From assembly GCF_002005565.1 (NCBI RefSeq), contig NZ_BDJC01000040.1:1-64000 (forward strand): DNA of 64,000 nucleotides, written 5' to 3'. The notes below the pieces were generated by a model. That model was not told where the DNA came from. It did not search any database and worked only from the letters and a program-made list of their open reading frames with translations. The DNA comes from Streptomyces sp. JHA26 (GTDB lineage Bacteria; Actinomycetota; Actinomycetes; Streptomycetales; Streptomycetaceae). Shown here in pieces: positions 53,040-64,000 of this stretch. Within the stretch, counting starts at the first letter, position 1; every line of letters begins with the position of its first letter. A program made the position numbers and the translations under genes.

Positions 53040-54554
53040 GTGAGCGACATCCCCGGCGAGAACGACCAGTCCGACTCCCTCGACCCCTTCGACGAGATCG
53101 TCGACGCGGAGACGACCCGCGACCCCGATCTCGCCGTCATCGAGGCCGGCAGCCGCACCTTGCGCACCCAGGGCGGCCCCCCGCAGGCGGACGTCCCCGG
53201 GCGGCCCGAGGACCCCGAGGTGGACGCGGCCCTGCGCGGGGTGGAGGCCGAGCTCGCCACCCGCTGGGGCGAGACCAAGCTGGAGCCGTCCGTCGCCCGG
53301 ATCGCCGCGCTGATGGACGTGCTGGGGGAGCCGCAGCGCTCGTACCCGTCCATCCACATCACCGGCACCAACGGCAAGACCTCCACCGCCCGCATGATCG
53401 AGGCCCTGCTCGGCGCCTTCGAGCTGCGCACCGGCCGGTACACCTCGCCGCACGTGCAGTCGATCACCGAGCGGATCAGCCTGGACGGGGCGCCGATCTC
53501 CGCCGAGCGGTTCATCGAGACGTACGAGGACATCAAGCCGTACGTCGAGATGGTGGACGCGCAGCAGGAGTACCGGCTGTCCTTCTTCGAGGTGCTGACC
53601 GGCATGGCGTACGCCGCCTTCGCCGACGCGCCCGTGGACGTGGCCGTCGTCGAGGTCGGGATGGGCGGTTCCTGGGACGCCACCAACGTCATCGACGGGG
53701 ACGTCGCCGTGGTCACCCCCATCGACCTGGACCACACCGACCGGCTGGGCGGGACGCTCGGCGAGATCGCGACCGAGAAGGCCGGCATCGTCAAGCAGGA
53801 CGCCACCGTGGTCCTGGCCCAGCAGCCGGTGGACGCGGCGCAGGTGCTGCTGAAGAAGGCCGTGGACGTGAACGCCACGGTGGCGCGCGAGGGGCTGGAG
53901 TTCGGGGTCGTGGCCCGGCAGGTCGCCGTCGGCGGGCAGCTGGTGACCCTGCGCGGGCTCGGCGGTGAGTACACCGACGTCTACCTGCCGCTGCACGGCG
54001 CCCACCAGGCGCACAACGCGGCGGTCGCGCTGGCCGCCGTCGAGGCGTTCTTCGGTGTCGGCGCGCAGCGTCCCGAGCCGCTGGACGTCGACACCGTGCG
54101 CAAGGCCTTCGCCGCCGTCGCCTCACCGGGGCGGCTGGAGGTCGTGCGGCGTTCGCCCACCGTGGTGCTGGACGCCGCGCACAATCCGGCGGGCGCCCGG
54201 GTCACCGCGGAGGCGGTGGGGGAGGCCTTCCAGTTCAGCCGGCTCATCGGCGTGGTCGGCGCCAGCGGCGACAAGAACGTGCGGGGGCTGCTGGAGGCGT
54301 TCGAGCCGGTCTTCGCCGAGGTCGTCGTCACGCAGAACTCCAGCCACCGTGCGATGGACGCCGACGAGCTGGCCGCGATCGCCGTCGAGGTGTTCGGCGA
54401 GGACCGCGTCCAGGTCGAGCCGCGACTGCCGGACGCCCTGGAGGCCGCGATCACGCTGGCCGAGGAGGAGGGCGAGTTCGCGGGCGGCGGCGTGCTCGTC
54501 ACCGGTTCCGTCATCACCGTCGGCGAGGCCCGGCTGCTGCTGGGGAAAGGCTGA
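53040..54554 (+). CDS. folC: Folylpolyglutamate synthase / dihydrofolate synthase
   Basis: A 504-residue Mur-ligase-fold enzyme adding glutamate to folates. The P-loop is GTNGKTS at 109-115, SPHVQSITERI follows, and VLDAAHNPAG marks the C-terminal domain. A 60-residue acidic extension precedes the core. TAGACT (53027-53032) lies 7 nt before the GTG with no ribosome site, so the transcript is probably leaderless. DUF4233 follows 6 nt later. Confidence 0.94.
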   Translation: MSDIPGENDQSDSLDPFDEIVDAETTRDPDLAVIEAGSRTLRTQGGPPQADVPGRPEDPEVDAALRGVEAELATRWGETKLEPSVARIAALMDVLGEPQRSYPSIHITGTNGKTSTARMIEALLGAFELRTGRYTSPHVQSITERISLDGAPISAERFIETYEDIKPYVEMVDAQQEYRLSFFEVLTGMAYAAFADAPVDVAVVEVGMGGSWDATNVIDGDVAVVTPIDLDHTDRLGGTLGEIATEKAGIVKQDATVVLAQQPVDAAQVLLKKAVDVNATVAREGLEFGVVARQVAVGGQLVTLRGLGGEYTDVYLPLHGAHQAHNAAVALAAVEAFFGVGAQRPEPLDVDTVRKAFAAVASPGRLEVVRRSPTVVLDAAHNPAGARVTAEAVGEAFQFSRLIGVVGASGDKNVRGLLEAFEPVFAEVVVTQNSSHRAMDADELAAIAVEVFGEDRVQVEPRLPDALEAAITLAEEEGEFAGGGVLVTGSVITVGEARLLLGKG

Positions 54555-54560
54555 GAAACC

Positions 54561-54917
54561 GTGCGTACGCTCTGTGCTTCGACCCTGATCGGCGAGTTCT
54601 TCCTGATCGGCTTCGCCGGACTGGTCGCCATGAAGGACCCCGACCTGTCCATGGGCACCGTGTGGACGGTCAGCGGTGTCGCGATGTTCCTGTGCGTGGT
54701 GCTGTGCGGGCTGGTGACCCGGCCGGGCGGCGTCGTCTTCGGCTGGGCGCTGCAGATCGCGCTGATCGCCTCCGGCTTCGCCGTGCCGACGATGTTCTTC
54801 ATGGGCGCGGTCTTCGCGGCCCTGTGGTGGGCGTCGGTGCACTACGGACGGAAGATCGACGAGGCGAAGGCGAGGTTCGCGGCCCAGGCCGAGGCCTCCG
54901 CTCCTGACGCTGCGTGA
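54561..54917 (+). CDS. DUF4233 membrane protein
   Basis: A 118-residue membrane protein with four hydrophobic segments (for example TLIGEFFLIGFAGLVAM and VFGWALQIALIASGFAVP), then HYGRKIDEAK. DUF4233 genes sit next to folC in actinomycetes; function unknown. GTG 54561, 6 nt after folC, so one operon. Confidence 0.82.
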   Translation: MRTLCASTLIGEFFLIGFAGLVAMKDPDLSMGTVWTVSGVAMFLCVVLCGLVTRPGGVVFGWALQIALIASGFAVPTMFFMGAVFAALWWASVHYGRKIDEAKARFAAQAEASAPDAA

Positions 54918-54993
54918 CGGCCGCCGCGACACGCCCGGTAACCTCAGTCATCACCTCGTGCAACCGCACACCCGTACCTTCCTAGGAGCCCTC

Positions 54994-55407
54994 GTGAGCC
55001 AGCGCACCCTCGTCCTCCTCAAGCCCGACGCCGTCCGTCGTGGCCTGACCGGCGAGATCATCAGCCGTATCGAACGCAAGGCCGGCTGGCAGATCACCGC
55101 GCTGGAGCTGCGCACCCTGGACACCGAGACGCTGGAGCAGCACTACGGCGAGCACAAGGGCAAGCCCTTCTACGAGCCGCTGGTCGCGTTCATGTCCTCC
55201 GGCCCGGTCGTCGCCATGGTCGTCGAGGGCGAGCGGGTCATCGAGGGCGTGCGCGCCCTGGCCGGCCCGACCGACCCGATCGCCGCGGCCCCCGGTTCCA
55301 TCCGCGGGGACTACGGCGTGATCGTGCGGGAGAACCTGATCCACGCCTCCGACTCCGAGGAGTCGGCCGAGCGCGAGCTGAAGATCTTTTTCCCGGGCCG
55401 GGTCTGA
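54994..55407 (+). CDS. ndk: Nucleoside diphosphate kinase
   Basis: A 137-residue enzyme that phosphorylates NDPs. The active-site His117 is in NLIHASDS and the start QRTLVLLKPDAVRRGL is the family signature. GTG 54994 with AGGAG upstream; the longer frame from 54958 is rejected. Belongs with folC and DUF4233. Confidence 0.97.
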   Translation: MSQRTLVLLKPDAVRRGLTGEIISRIERKAGWQITALELRTLDTETLEQHYGEHKGKPFYEPLVAFMSSGPVVAMVVEGERVIEGVRALAGPTDPIAAAPGSIRGDYGVIVRENLIHASDSEESAERELKIFFPGRV

Positions 55408-55473
55408 GGCTTCTCCGGTACCCTCCGGACTTTTTTCTGACGGGTTGTCATCCGAATGGCCGCGGGTCGGCCG

Positions 55474-55499
55474 GGGCGGTCGCGCGAAAGCGACCGCCC
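55474..55499 (+). terminator. Terminator between ndk and mreB
   Basis: A perfect 10-bp stem (GGGCGGTCGC) with loop GCGAAA, 66 bp past the ndk stop. The remaining 210 bp to mreB hold the mreB promoter region, including a -10-like TACGAT at 55622-55627. Confidence 0.65.
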
Positions 55500-55709
55500 T
55501 GTGGCATATGCGCGCCTGATCGGGGGAACGGATGCCACCGTTGGCCCGTCTCCACAAGCGAGGCGATGCGCCATCTGCTGACAATGGCGAGGACCCTCGC
55601 GCAGTGTTCGCGAAAGCGCGTCTACGATGGAAGCCTCCACGCGTCACTGCACCCACCTCGCCGACCTGAAAAGCCCTCAAAGGCTCCCGGGAAGGCCAGT
55701 CGAATCCTG

Positions 55710-56741
55710 ATGGGGAACTCAATGTCGTTCATCGGCCGTGACATGGCTGTCGACCTCGGGACCGCCAACACGCTGGTGTACGTCAGGGGTCGCGGGATCG
55801 TACTCAACGAGCCGTCCGTCGTCGCGATCAACACCAACACCGGTGGCATCCTCGCGGTCGGCGCCGAAGCGAAGAAGATGATCGGGCGCACGCCCGGCAA
55901 CATCGTTGCCGTGCGTCCGCTGAAGGACGGCGTGATCGCCGACTTCGAGATCACCGAGCGGATGCTCCGCTACTTCATCCTGAAGATCCACAAGCGGCGG
56001 TATCTGGCTCGTCCGCGGGTCGTCGTCTGTGTGCCCTCGGGCATCACCGGCGTCGAGCGCCGTGCCGTCATCGAGGCGTCGTCCCAGGCCGGCGCCCGCC
56101 AGGTGCACATCATCGAGGAGCCCATGGCCGCGGCCATCGGCTCCGGCCTGCCGGTCCACGAGGCCACGGGCAACATGGTGGTCGACATCGGCGGCGGCAC
56201 CACGGAGGTTGCGGTCATCTCGCTCGGCGGCATCGTCACCGCCCAGTCCATCCGCGTCGCGGGTGACGAGCTGGACAACGCGATCATCCAGCACGTCAAG
56301 AAGGAGTACAGCCTCCTGCTGGGTGAGCGCACGGCCGAACAGATCAAGATCACGATCGGCTCGGCGTACGACCTCGACACCGACGAGCACACCGAAATCC
56401 GCGGCCGGGACCTCGTGTCCGGACTGCCCAAGACCGTCGTCATCTCGGCCGCCGAAGTGCGCAAGGCGATCGAGGAGCCCGTCAACGCGATCGTCGACGC
56501 CGTCAAGACGACCCTCGACAAGTGTCCGCCGGAGCTGTCCGGCGACATCATGGACCGGGGCATCGTGCTGACCGGCGGCGGCGCGCTGCTGCGCGGCCTC
56601 GACGAGCGGCTGCGCCGGGAGACCGGCATGCCGATCCACATCGCCGAGGACCCGCTGGACAGCGTGGCGCTCGGCTCCGGAAAGTGCGTCGAGGAGTTCG
56701 AGGCGCTCCAGCAGGTGCTGGACGCCCAGCCGCGCAGATGA
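55710..56741 (+). CDS. mreB: Rod-shape/sporulation cytoskeletal protein MreB
   Basis: A 343-residue bacterial actin that in Streptomyces acts mainly in spore-wall formation. Actin-fold motifs: DLGTANT, VVDIGGGTTEVAVI and IVLTGGGALLRGLDE. ATG 55710 (MGNSMSFIGRD) gives 343 residues, the length I recall for the S. coelicolor protein; ATG 55722 is the alternative. First gene of the mre-pbp2-rodA cluster. Confidence 0.96.
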   Translation: MGNSMSFIGRDMAVDLGTANTLVYVRGRGIVLNEPSVVAINTNTGGILAVGAEAKKMIGRTPGNIVAVRPLKDGVIADFEITERMLRYFILKIHKRRYLARPRVVVCVPSGITGVERRAVIEASSQAGARQVHIIEEPMAAAIGSGLPVHEATGNMVVDIGGGTTEVAVISLGGIVTAQSIRVAGDELDNAIIQHVKKEYSLLLGERTAEQIKITIGSAYDLDTDEHTEIRGRDLVSGLPKTVVISAAEVRKAIEEPVNAIVDAVKTTLDKCPPELSGDIMDRGIVLTGGGALLRGLDERLRRETGMPIHIAEDPLDSVALGSGKCVEEFEALQQVLDAQPRR

Positions 56742-56756
56742 CGTGACACTTCGGTT

Positions 56757-56790
56757 CCGCCGTACGAGACGATCTCCTCTCGTGCGGCGG
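56757..56790 (+). terminator. Hairpin between mreB and mreC
   Basis: A 13-bp stem with one G-U pair (56757-56769 with 56778-56790), loop CGATCTCC, just after mreB. May partly terminate mreB transcripts and let mreB outpace mreCD. Confidence 0.55.
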
Positions 56791-56934
56791 ATCGTTGATA
56801 TAGAGACATGAGACAGAGGGACACGAGACGCCCGCAGCTCCCGCACCGGACGGGCGTCCGCCGTGAATCCCCCGCATTCCTGAACATCGCCACGTAATTC
56901 CCGAATTCCGACGAGGAAGGCACGGCCGCCGCAC

Positions 56935-57897
56935 GTGAGGGACACGAAAGAGAGCCGGCTGCTCCTGGTGCTGCTGATCGCCGTCGCGTTCGCGCTGATC
57001 ACGGTGGACATCCGCGGCGGGGAGGACTCACCGGTCGACGGTGCCCGGCAGGCCGCGGCCACGGTCTTCGGTCCGATCGAGAACGGGGTGTCGTCCGCGG
57101 TCGACCCGGTCGGCAACGCGGTCTCCGCGATCCGCGACTCGGGCGACCGGCACGACCGGCTCGCCGAACTGGAGACGCAGAACGCGGCCCTCAAGGCGAA
57201 GCTCGGCAGCGACGAACGCGGCCGCAGCCGCCTCAAGCAGCTCGACAAGATGCTCGGCCTGGCCGGCGCCGGCCAGTACGGCATCAAGGGCGCCCAGGTC
57301 ATCGCCATAGGAGCGGCCCAGGGCTTCTCCTGGACCATCACCATCGACGCCGGCGCCGACGACGGCATCGAACGGGACATGACCGTCCTCAACGGCGACG
57401 GCCTGGTCGGGCGCGTGACCACCGTCGGGCCCAGCACGGCCACCGTCCTGCTCGCCAACGACCCCGACTTCACCGTCGGCACCCGCATGGAGGCCGGTGA
57501 CGAACTCGGCTTCGCCTCCGGGCAGGGCGACCGCCCCCTGCGCGTCGAACTCCTCAACGGCAAGGCCGACGTGAAGAAGGGCGACCGGCTCGTCACCTTC
57601 GGCTCCCAGGCCGACAAGCCCTTCGTGCCCGGCGTCCCGGTCGGCACCGTCACCCGCGTCGACCCCTCCCGCGGCGACCTGACCCGCACCCTCTACGTGA
57701 CGCCGTTCGCCTCCTTCACCAAGCTCGACATCGTCGGCGTCGTCGTCCAGGCCCCGGCGAAGGACCCGCGCGACACGGTGCTCCCGGACAAGCCCCGGCC
57801 GAAACCCACGCCCACCGTGACGGTGACCGTGACCCCGTCCGCCGAGGCGCCCGATGAGCAGGCGCAGTTCGAGCAGTCCGAACAGACCGAGCAGTAG
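56935..57897 (+). CDS. mreC: Rod shape-determining protein MreC
   Basis: A 320-residue protein with one N-terminal membrane helix (LLLVLLIAVAFALITVDI), a coiled coil (LAELETQNAALKAKLGSDER) and a periplasmic-type beta domain (GLVGRVTTVGPSTATVLLANDPDF). A Pro/Thr/Glu-rich tail ends QFEQSEQTEQ. It links MreB to the wall-synthesis enzymes. GTG 56935, with GAGGAAGG 14-21 nt upstream. mreD follows 13 nt later. Confidence 0.93.
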   Translation: MRDTKESRLLLVLLIAVAFALITVDIRGGEDSPVDGARQAAATVFGPIENGVSSAVDPVGNAVSAIRDSGDRHDRLAELETQNAALKAKLGSDERGRSRLKQLDKMLGLAGAGQYGIKGAQVIAIGAAQGFSWTITIDAGADDGIERDMTVLNGDGLVGRVTTVGPSTATVLLANDPDFTVGTRMEAGDELGFASGQGDRPLRVELLNGKADVKKGDRLVTFGSQADKPFVPGVPVGTVTRVDPSRGDLTRTLYVTPFASFTKLDIVGVVVQAPAKDPRDTVLPDKPRPKPTPTVTVTVTPSAEAPDEQAQFEQSEQTEQ

Positions 57898-57910
57898 GAG
57901 CTTTCGTCCC

Positions 57911-58582
57911 ATGCGCGTCAACCGGATCCTGCTGTCCGTCCCCCTGGTCGTCGTCGCCCTGGTGATCCAGGTCAGCGTCCTCGCCCGCCTCCACCTGCCC
58001 GGCGCCGTCCCCGACCTCCTGCTCCTCACCGTCCTCGGCCTGGCCCTGGTCTACGGCCACGTCGGCGGCGCCCTCGTCGGCTTCGGCGCCGGACTCCTCG
58101 CCGACATCGCCCCACCCGCCGACCACGCCGCCGGCCGCTACGCCCTGGTGCTCTGCGTCGTCGGCTACCTCGCCGGCCTCGCCAAGCCGGACAACGGCCG
58201 GCTCCGGTCGGCCACCGGCCCGATGGCCGTGGTCGTCGTCGCCGCCGTCGGCACCACCCTGCTCTACGCCGGCGTCGGCGCCCTCGTGGGCGACACCGCC
58301 GCCCGCCACGTGGGCCTGCCCGGCCTGCTGTTCACGGCCGCGCTGTACGACCTGCTGCTCGCCCCCTTCGTGGTCCCCGGCGTCATGGCGCTCGCCCGCC
58401 GCGCCGAGAACGACCCGCTGGCCGAGGCCGGCTCCACCGCCCAGGCCGCCGACATCTCCTCCGGCTGGCTCTCCTCGGGCACCGGACTGCGCATCGGGCA
58501 GCAGCGCAGCGGACTGCGCGTGAAGGCGGCACGGGCCCGGGTGGCCCGCGCCGGACGCATCAAGGGGGTCAAGCGGCTGTGA
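57911..58582 (+). CDS. mreD: Rod shape-determining protein MreD
   Basis: A 223-residue membrane protein with five or six hydrophobic segments (ILLSVPLVVVALVIQVSVLARLHLPG at the start) and a basic cytoplasmic tail (RVKAARARVARAGRIKGVKR). ATG 57911; its AGGAG ribosome site overlaps the mreC stop. Part of the elongation-type wall complex. Confidence 0.92.
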   Translation: MRVNRILLSVPLVVVALVIQVSVLARLHLPGAVPDLLLLTVLGLALVYGHVGGALVGFGAGLLADIAPPADHAAGRYALVLCVVGYLAGLAKPDNGRLRSATGPMAVVVVAAVGTTLLYAGVGALVGDTAARHVGLPGLLFTAALYDLLLAPFVVPGVMALARRAENDPLAEAGSTAQAADISSGWLSSGTGLRIGQQRSGLRVKAARARVARAGRIKGVKRL

Positions 58583-58686
58583 CGACGCGGCAGCACACCA
58601 CGGACCGCACCCGCTTCGCGAGGGGGAGGCAGTGACCACCCCCCACCCGTCGCCCACCACCACCCTCAACGGAATGGGCCGCGCCC

Positions 58687-60936
58687 ATGACTAACATTCC
58701 GGAGACCGGCCGCAACACACGCGTCCAGACCCGCCTCGTCGTCATCCAGATCCTCGTCCTGTCCCTCCTCGGCACCCTCGGCGGCCGCCTCTGGTACCTC
58801 CAGATCCGCCAGGGCGACGAGTACGCCAAGGAGGCCTCCGGCAACCACGTCCAGCAGGTGGTCCAGCCCGCCACCCGCGGCTCGATCCTGGACGCGCGCG
58901 GCGTGGCGCTCGCCGACAACGAGACCCGGCTCGTCGTCTCCGCCTCCCGCACCGAGCTGCTGAAGATGAAGGACGACGGCAAGGCCGTCCTCACCAAACT
59001 CGCCGGCGTCCTGGGCATGCAGCCCCAGGAGGTCATGGACAAGGTCCGGCTGTGCGACGCCAAGACGCCGCAGCCCTGCTGGAACGGCTCGCCCTACCAG
59101 CCGATCCCCGTCACCGACGAGGCCACCGCCAAGCAGGCCCTGCAGATCCGCGAGCGCGCCGAGGACTTCCCCGGCATCACCGCCGAACCCATGGCGGTGC
59201 GCCGCTACGCCGCCCCCGGCAAGTCCAACACCGCCCAGGTCCTCGGCTACCTCTCGCCGGTCACCGACGAGGAGATCCAGAAGGCCCAGGACACCGACTC
59301 GCCCTTCCTGCGCTCGGACCAGGTCGGCCGCTCCGGACTGGAGCGCCAGTACGACAAGGCGCTGCGCGGCAAGGCCGGCGTGACCCGCTACGAGGTCGAC
59401 AACCTCGGCCGCGTCATCGGCGAGGCCGAGTCCGACCCGGGCGTGCCCGGCTCCAACCTCGTCACCAGCATCGACTCCCGCGTCCAGCGCGTCGCCGAGT
59501 ACGAGCTGAACGAGGCCATGAAGGCCGCGCGCAAGGAGATGGACCGCAACACCGGCCGCACCTACGAGGCCGACGCCGGCGCCGTCGTGGTGCTGGAGGC
59601 CAAGACCGGCCGCGTCGTCGCCATGGCCTCCAACCCGACGTACGACCCGAACGCCTGGGTCGGCGGCATCTCCGCCAAGGACTACAAGAAGCTCACCGGC
59701 AAGGACTCCAACTACCCGCTGCTGAACCGGGCCACCCAGGGGCAGGCCGCCCCCGGCTCGATCTTCAAGGTGGTCTCCTCGGCCGCCGCGGTCGAGGCCG
59801 GCTACGACTTCGACGGCAGCTACGCCTGCTCCAGCTCCTACTCCGTGGGCGGACAGGTCTTCAAGAACTTCGAGTCCGCCGACAACGGCTCGATCTCCAT
59901 CGGCCGCGCCCTCGAGCTCTCCTGCGACACCGTCTACTACCGGCTCGCGCACGAGCAGTGGAAGAAGGACGGCGGCATGAACCCGAAGAACCCCAAGGAC
60001 TACTTCTACAAGGCCGCCCACCAGTTCGGCCTCGGCAAGGAGACCGGCATCGACCTCCCGAACGAGGTCACCGGCCGCGTCCCCGACCGCCAGTGGAAGC
60101 AGGAGTACTGGGAGGCCAACAAGGACGCCTGGTGCAAGACGGGGAAGAAGAACGGCTCCTACGTCGAGAAGATCGCGTACGAGAACTGCCTCGAGGGCAA
60201 CAAGATGCGCGCCGGTGACTCCATCAACTACTCCATCGGCCAGGGCGACACCCTGGTGACCCCCATCCAGATGGCCACCATCTACGCGGCCATCTCCAAC
60301 GGCGGCACCCTGTGGAACCCGACCATCGGCAAGGCGGTCGTCAGCCCCGACGGCAAGCGGGTCGACGAGATCGAACCCCGGTCGCACGGCAGGCTGCCGA
60401 TAAGCAAGACCACGCTGGCCAAGATGGACGAGGCCCTCGCCGGCGTCGCCACCCGCGGCACCGCCGCCTGGCGGTTCGGCGGCTGGCCGCAGGACAAGAT
60501 CCCGATGCACGCCAAGACCGGTACCGCCGAGGTCTACGGCAAGCAGACCACCTCGTGGTTCGCCACGTACACCAAGGACTACGCGATCGTCATGACGATC
60601 TCCCAGGGCGGCACCGGCTCCGGTGCCTCCGGTCCCGCCGTCCGCAACATCTACGACGCCCTGTACGGCGTCTCGGACGACGGGGAGATCGACCCGGGGA
60701 AGGCGCTGCTGCCCCAGCCGGCCAAGAGCCTGCCGAAGATCAAGGCGGACGGCACCATCACCTCCCCGAAGGTCTCCAAGGACCCGGTGAAGGACCTCCA
60801 GAACGCCCAGAAGGCCACCCAGGAGGGCGGCGACGCCCCCGCCGGACAGCAGGACCAGGACCAGCAGGCGACCGTGAACCCGCCCGACACCGGGAACCGG
60901 CAGACCCGCAGGCGGAAGCGGAGGACGCGCCCATGA
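58687..60936 (+). CDS. Penicillin-binding protein 2 (class B transpeptidase)
   Basis: A 749-residue monofunctional transpeptidase that cross-links peptidoglycan with RodA. N-terminal membrane helix (LVVIQILVLSLLGTLGG), dimerisation domain with RGSILDARGVALADN, active-site S358-I-F-K361, S512-I-N514 and K610-T-G. A 90-residue Gln/Asp-rich tail follows. ATG 58687; weak ribosome site. The stop overlaps rodA (ATGA). Confidence 0.94.
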   Translation: MTNIPETGRNTRVQTRLVVIQILVLSLLGTLGGRLWYLQIRQGDEYAKEASGNHVQQVVQPATRGSILDARGVALADNETRLVVSASRTELLKMKDDGKAVLTKLAGVLGMQPQEVMDKVRLCDAKTPQPCWNGSPYQPIPVTDEATAKQALQIRERAEDFPGITAEPMAVRRYAAPGKSNTAQVLGYLSPVTDEEIQKAQDTDSPFLRSDQVGRSGLERQYDKALRGKAGVTRYEVDNLGRVIGEAESDPGVPGSNLVTSIDSRVQRVAEYELNEAMKAARKEMDRNTGRTYEADAGAVVVLEAKTGRVVAMASNPTYDPNAWVGGISAKDYKKLTGKDSNYPLLNRATQGQAAPGSIFKVVSSAAAVEAGYDFDGSYACSSSYSVGGQVFKNFESADNGSISIGRALELSCDTVYYRLAHEQWKKDGGMNPKNPKDYFYKAAHQFGLGKETGIDLPNEVTGRVPDRQWKQEYWEANKDAWCKTGKKNGSYVEKIAYENCLEGNKMRAGDSINYSIGQGDTLVTPIQMATIYAAISNGGTLWNPTIGKAVVSPDGKRVDEIEPRSHGRLPISKTTLAKMDEALAGVATRGTAAWRFGGWPQDKIPMHAKTGTAEVYGKQTTSWFATYTKDYAIVMTISQGGTGSGASGPAVRNIYDALYGVSDDGEIDPGKALLPQPAKSLPKIKADGTITSPKVSKDPVKDLQNAQKATQEGGDAPAGQQDQDQQATVNPPDTGNRQTRRRKRRTRP

Positions 60937-62132
60937 CCGGAGCCAACAGCTTCCAGGTCTCCGGATACGGACCCGAGCGGGCCGGCTGGACCCGCCTGTT
61001 CGCCCGTGACTCCCTCGCCCGGCGGCTCGACTGGCCGATACTGCTGGCGGGCCTCGCGCTGTCCCTGCTGGGCTCCCTGCTCGTCTACTCCGCCACCCGC
61101 AACCGCACCGAGCTCAACCAGGGCGACCCGTACTACTTCCTGACCCGGCACCTGCTCAACACCGGTATCGGACTCGCCCTGATGGTCGCCACCGTCTGGC
61201 TCGGCCACCGCACCCTGCGCACGGCCGTGCCGCTCCTGTACGGCGCCTCCGTCTTCCTGATCCTGCTGGTGCTCACGCCGCTCGGCTCGACCATCAACGG
61301 CGCCCACTCCTGGATCAAGCTCCCCGGCGGCTTCTCCCTCCAGCCCTCCGAGTTCGTGAAGATCACGATCATCCTGGGCATGGCGATGCTGCTGGCCGCC
61401 CGGGTGGACGCGGGCGACCGGCCCTACCCCGACCACCGGACGGTGCTCCAGGCCCTCGGCCTGGCCACCGTGCCGATGCTGATCGTGATGCTCATGCCCG
61501 ACCTCGGCTCGGTCATGGTCATGGTCATCATCGTGCTGGGCGTCCTGCTCGCCTCCGGCGCCTCCAACCGGTGGGTGTTCGGCCTGCTCGGCACGGGGAC
61601 GATCGGAGCGCTCGCCGTGTGGCAGCTGGGCGTCCTGGACGACTACCAGATCGCCCGGTTCGCGGCCTTCGCCAACCCCGAGCTCGACCCCGCCGGCGTC
61701 GGCTACAACACCAACCAGGCGCGCATCGCCATCGGCTCGGGCGGTCTGACCGGCTCCGGCCTCTTCCACGGTTCCCAGACCACGGGCCGCTTCGTGCCGG
61801 AACAGCAGACCGACTTCGTCTTCACCGTCGCCGGCGAGGAACTGGGCTTCCTCGGCGCGGGCCTCATCGTCCTGCTGCTCGGCGTGGTGCTCTGGCGCGC
61901 CTGCCGGATCGCCCGGGACACCACCGACCTGTACGGCACGGTCGTCGCCGCCGGGATCGTCGCCTGGTTCGCCTTCCAGGCCTTCGAGAACATCGGCATG
62001 ACCCTGGGCATCATGCCGGTCACCGGTCTGCCCCTGCCCTTCGTCTCGTACGGCGGCTCGTCGATGTTCGCCGTGTGGATAGCGGTAGGGCTGCTCCAGT
62101 CGATCACCGTGCAACGGCCCATGTCGGCCTAG
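60933..62132 (+). CDS. rodA: RodA/FtsW-type peptidoglycan glycosyltransferase
   Basis: A 399-residue SEDS-family polymerase with about ten membrane segments. Signature stretches: INGAHSWIKLPGGFSLQPSEFVK (broken at about residues 118-140), QQTDFVFTVAGEELGF and VTGLPLPFVSYGGSS. ATG overlaps the PBP2 stop, so the two are made together. Polymerises lipid II for PBP2. Confidence 0.95.
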   Translation: MTGANSFQVSGYGPERAGWTRLFARDSLARRLDWPILLAGLALSLLGSLLVYSATRNRTELNQGDPYYFLTRHLLNTGIGLALMVATVWLGHRTLRTAVPLLYGASVFLILLVLTPLGSTINGAHSWIKLPGGFSLQPSEFVKITIILGMAMLLAARVDAGDRPYPDHRTVLQALGLATVPMLIVMLMPDLGSVMVMVIIVLGVLLASGASNRWVFGLLGTGTIGALAVWQLGVLDDYQIARFAAFANPELDPAGVGYNTNQARIAIGSGGLTGSGLFHGSQTTGRFVPEQQTDFVFTVAGEELGFLGAGLIVLLLGVVLWRACRIARDTTDLYGTVVAAGIVAWFAFQAFENIGMTLGIMPVTGLPLPFVSYGGSSMFAVWIAVGLLQSITVQRPMSA

Positions 62133-62218
62133 GCGCCCCGCGGCCGGCGGTGCGGGGGAACCCGCCGGCCGGGTTACGCTGAATGGTCACCCCAGCCAGC
62201 ACACGAAGGTTCCGTGAG

Positions 62219-64000
<1,782 letters not shown>

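Overview
The window is chromosomal DNA of a Streptomyces (high-GC actinomycete). The evidence is very high G+C in third codon positions, many GTG starts, and the core gene runs tig-clpP1-clpP2-clpX, valS-folC-DUF4233-ndk and mreB-mreC-mreD-pbp2-rodA. From memory this order resembles the S. coelicolor chromosome core; no alignment was run.

Bases 1-7900 are a type I-E CRISPR-Cas locus, entered part-way through casA. Six further genes follow (casB, cas7e, cas5e, cas6e, cas1, cas2). Every junction is a start/stop overlap of 1-4 nt, so they form one operon. A 92-nt leader and an array of 39 repeats and 38 spacers follow on the same strand. cas3 is not in view and would lie upstream.

Bases 7995-9707 hold a Streptomyces regulatory trio: a small HATPase, an XRE/DUF5753 regulator and a DUF397 protein. 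Bases 9751-25173 hold housekeeping and secreted-protein genes: two M1 aminopeptidases N, DUF1203, asd, a TerD-type gene with an apparent frameshift, a large secreted subtilase, a DUF559-like protein, a DsbA-family protein and a zinc-ribbon protein.

Bases 25308-31887 are an organosulfur (sulfonate-type) locus on the minus strand: ROK regulator, Tat lipoprotein binding protein, permease, ATPase, flavin monooxygenase and a TauD-like dioxygenase. Two tiny ORFs that look like leaderless leader peptides sit in front of the regulator and of the transporter, suggesting cysteine- or translation-sensing attenuation. sodF follows with a Nur-type operator.

Bases 32880-43743 hold two APC permeases flanking bioY, then rpiB, a Fpg/Nei glycosylase, an Eis-like acetyltransferase, a SpoIIE-type phosphatase, an HD protein, an acyltransferase and a small membrane protein. 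A perfect Crp-type palindrome lies in the longest non-coding stretch.

After tRNA-Gly and tRNA-Pro, bases 44355-64000 are conserved core: protein folding and quality control (trigger factor, ClpP1, ClpP2, ClpX), ValRS, folylpolyglutamate synthase, Ndk, the Mre/PBP2/RodA wall-synthesis cluster, and the start of a B12-binding radical SAM gene that runs off the end. Long perfect hairpins close most transcription units.
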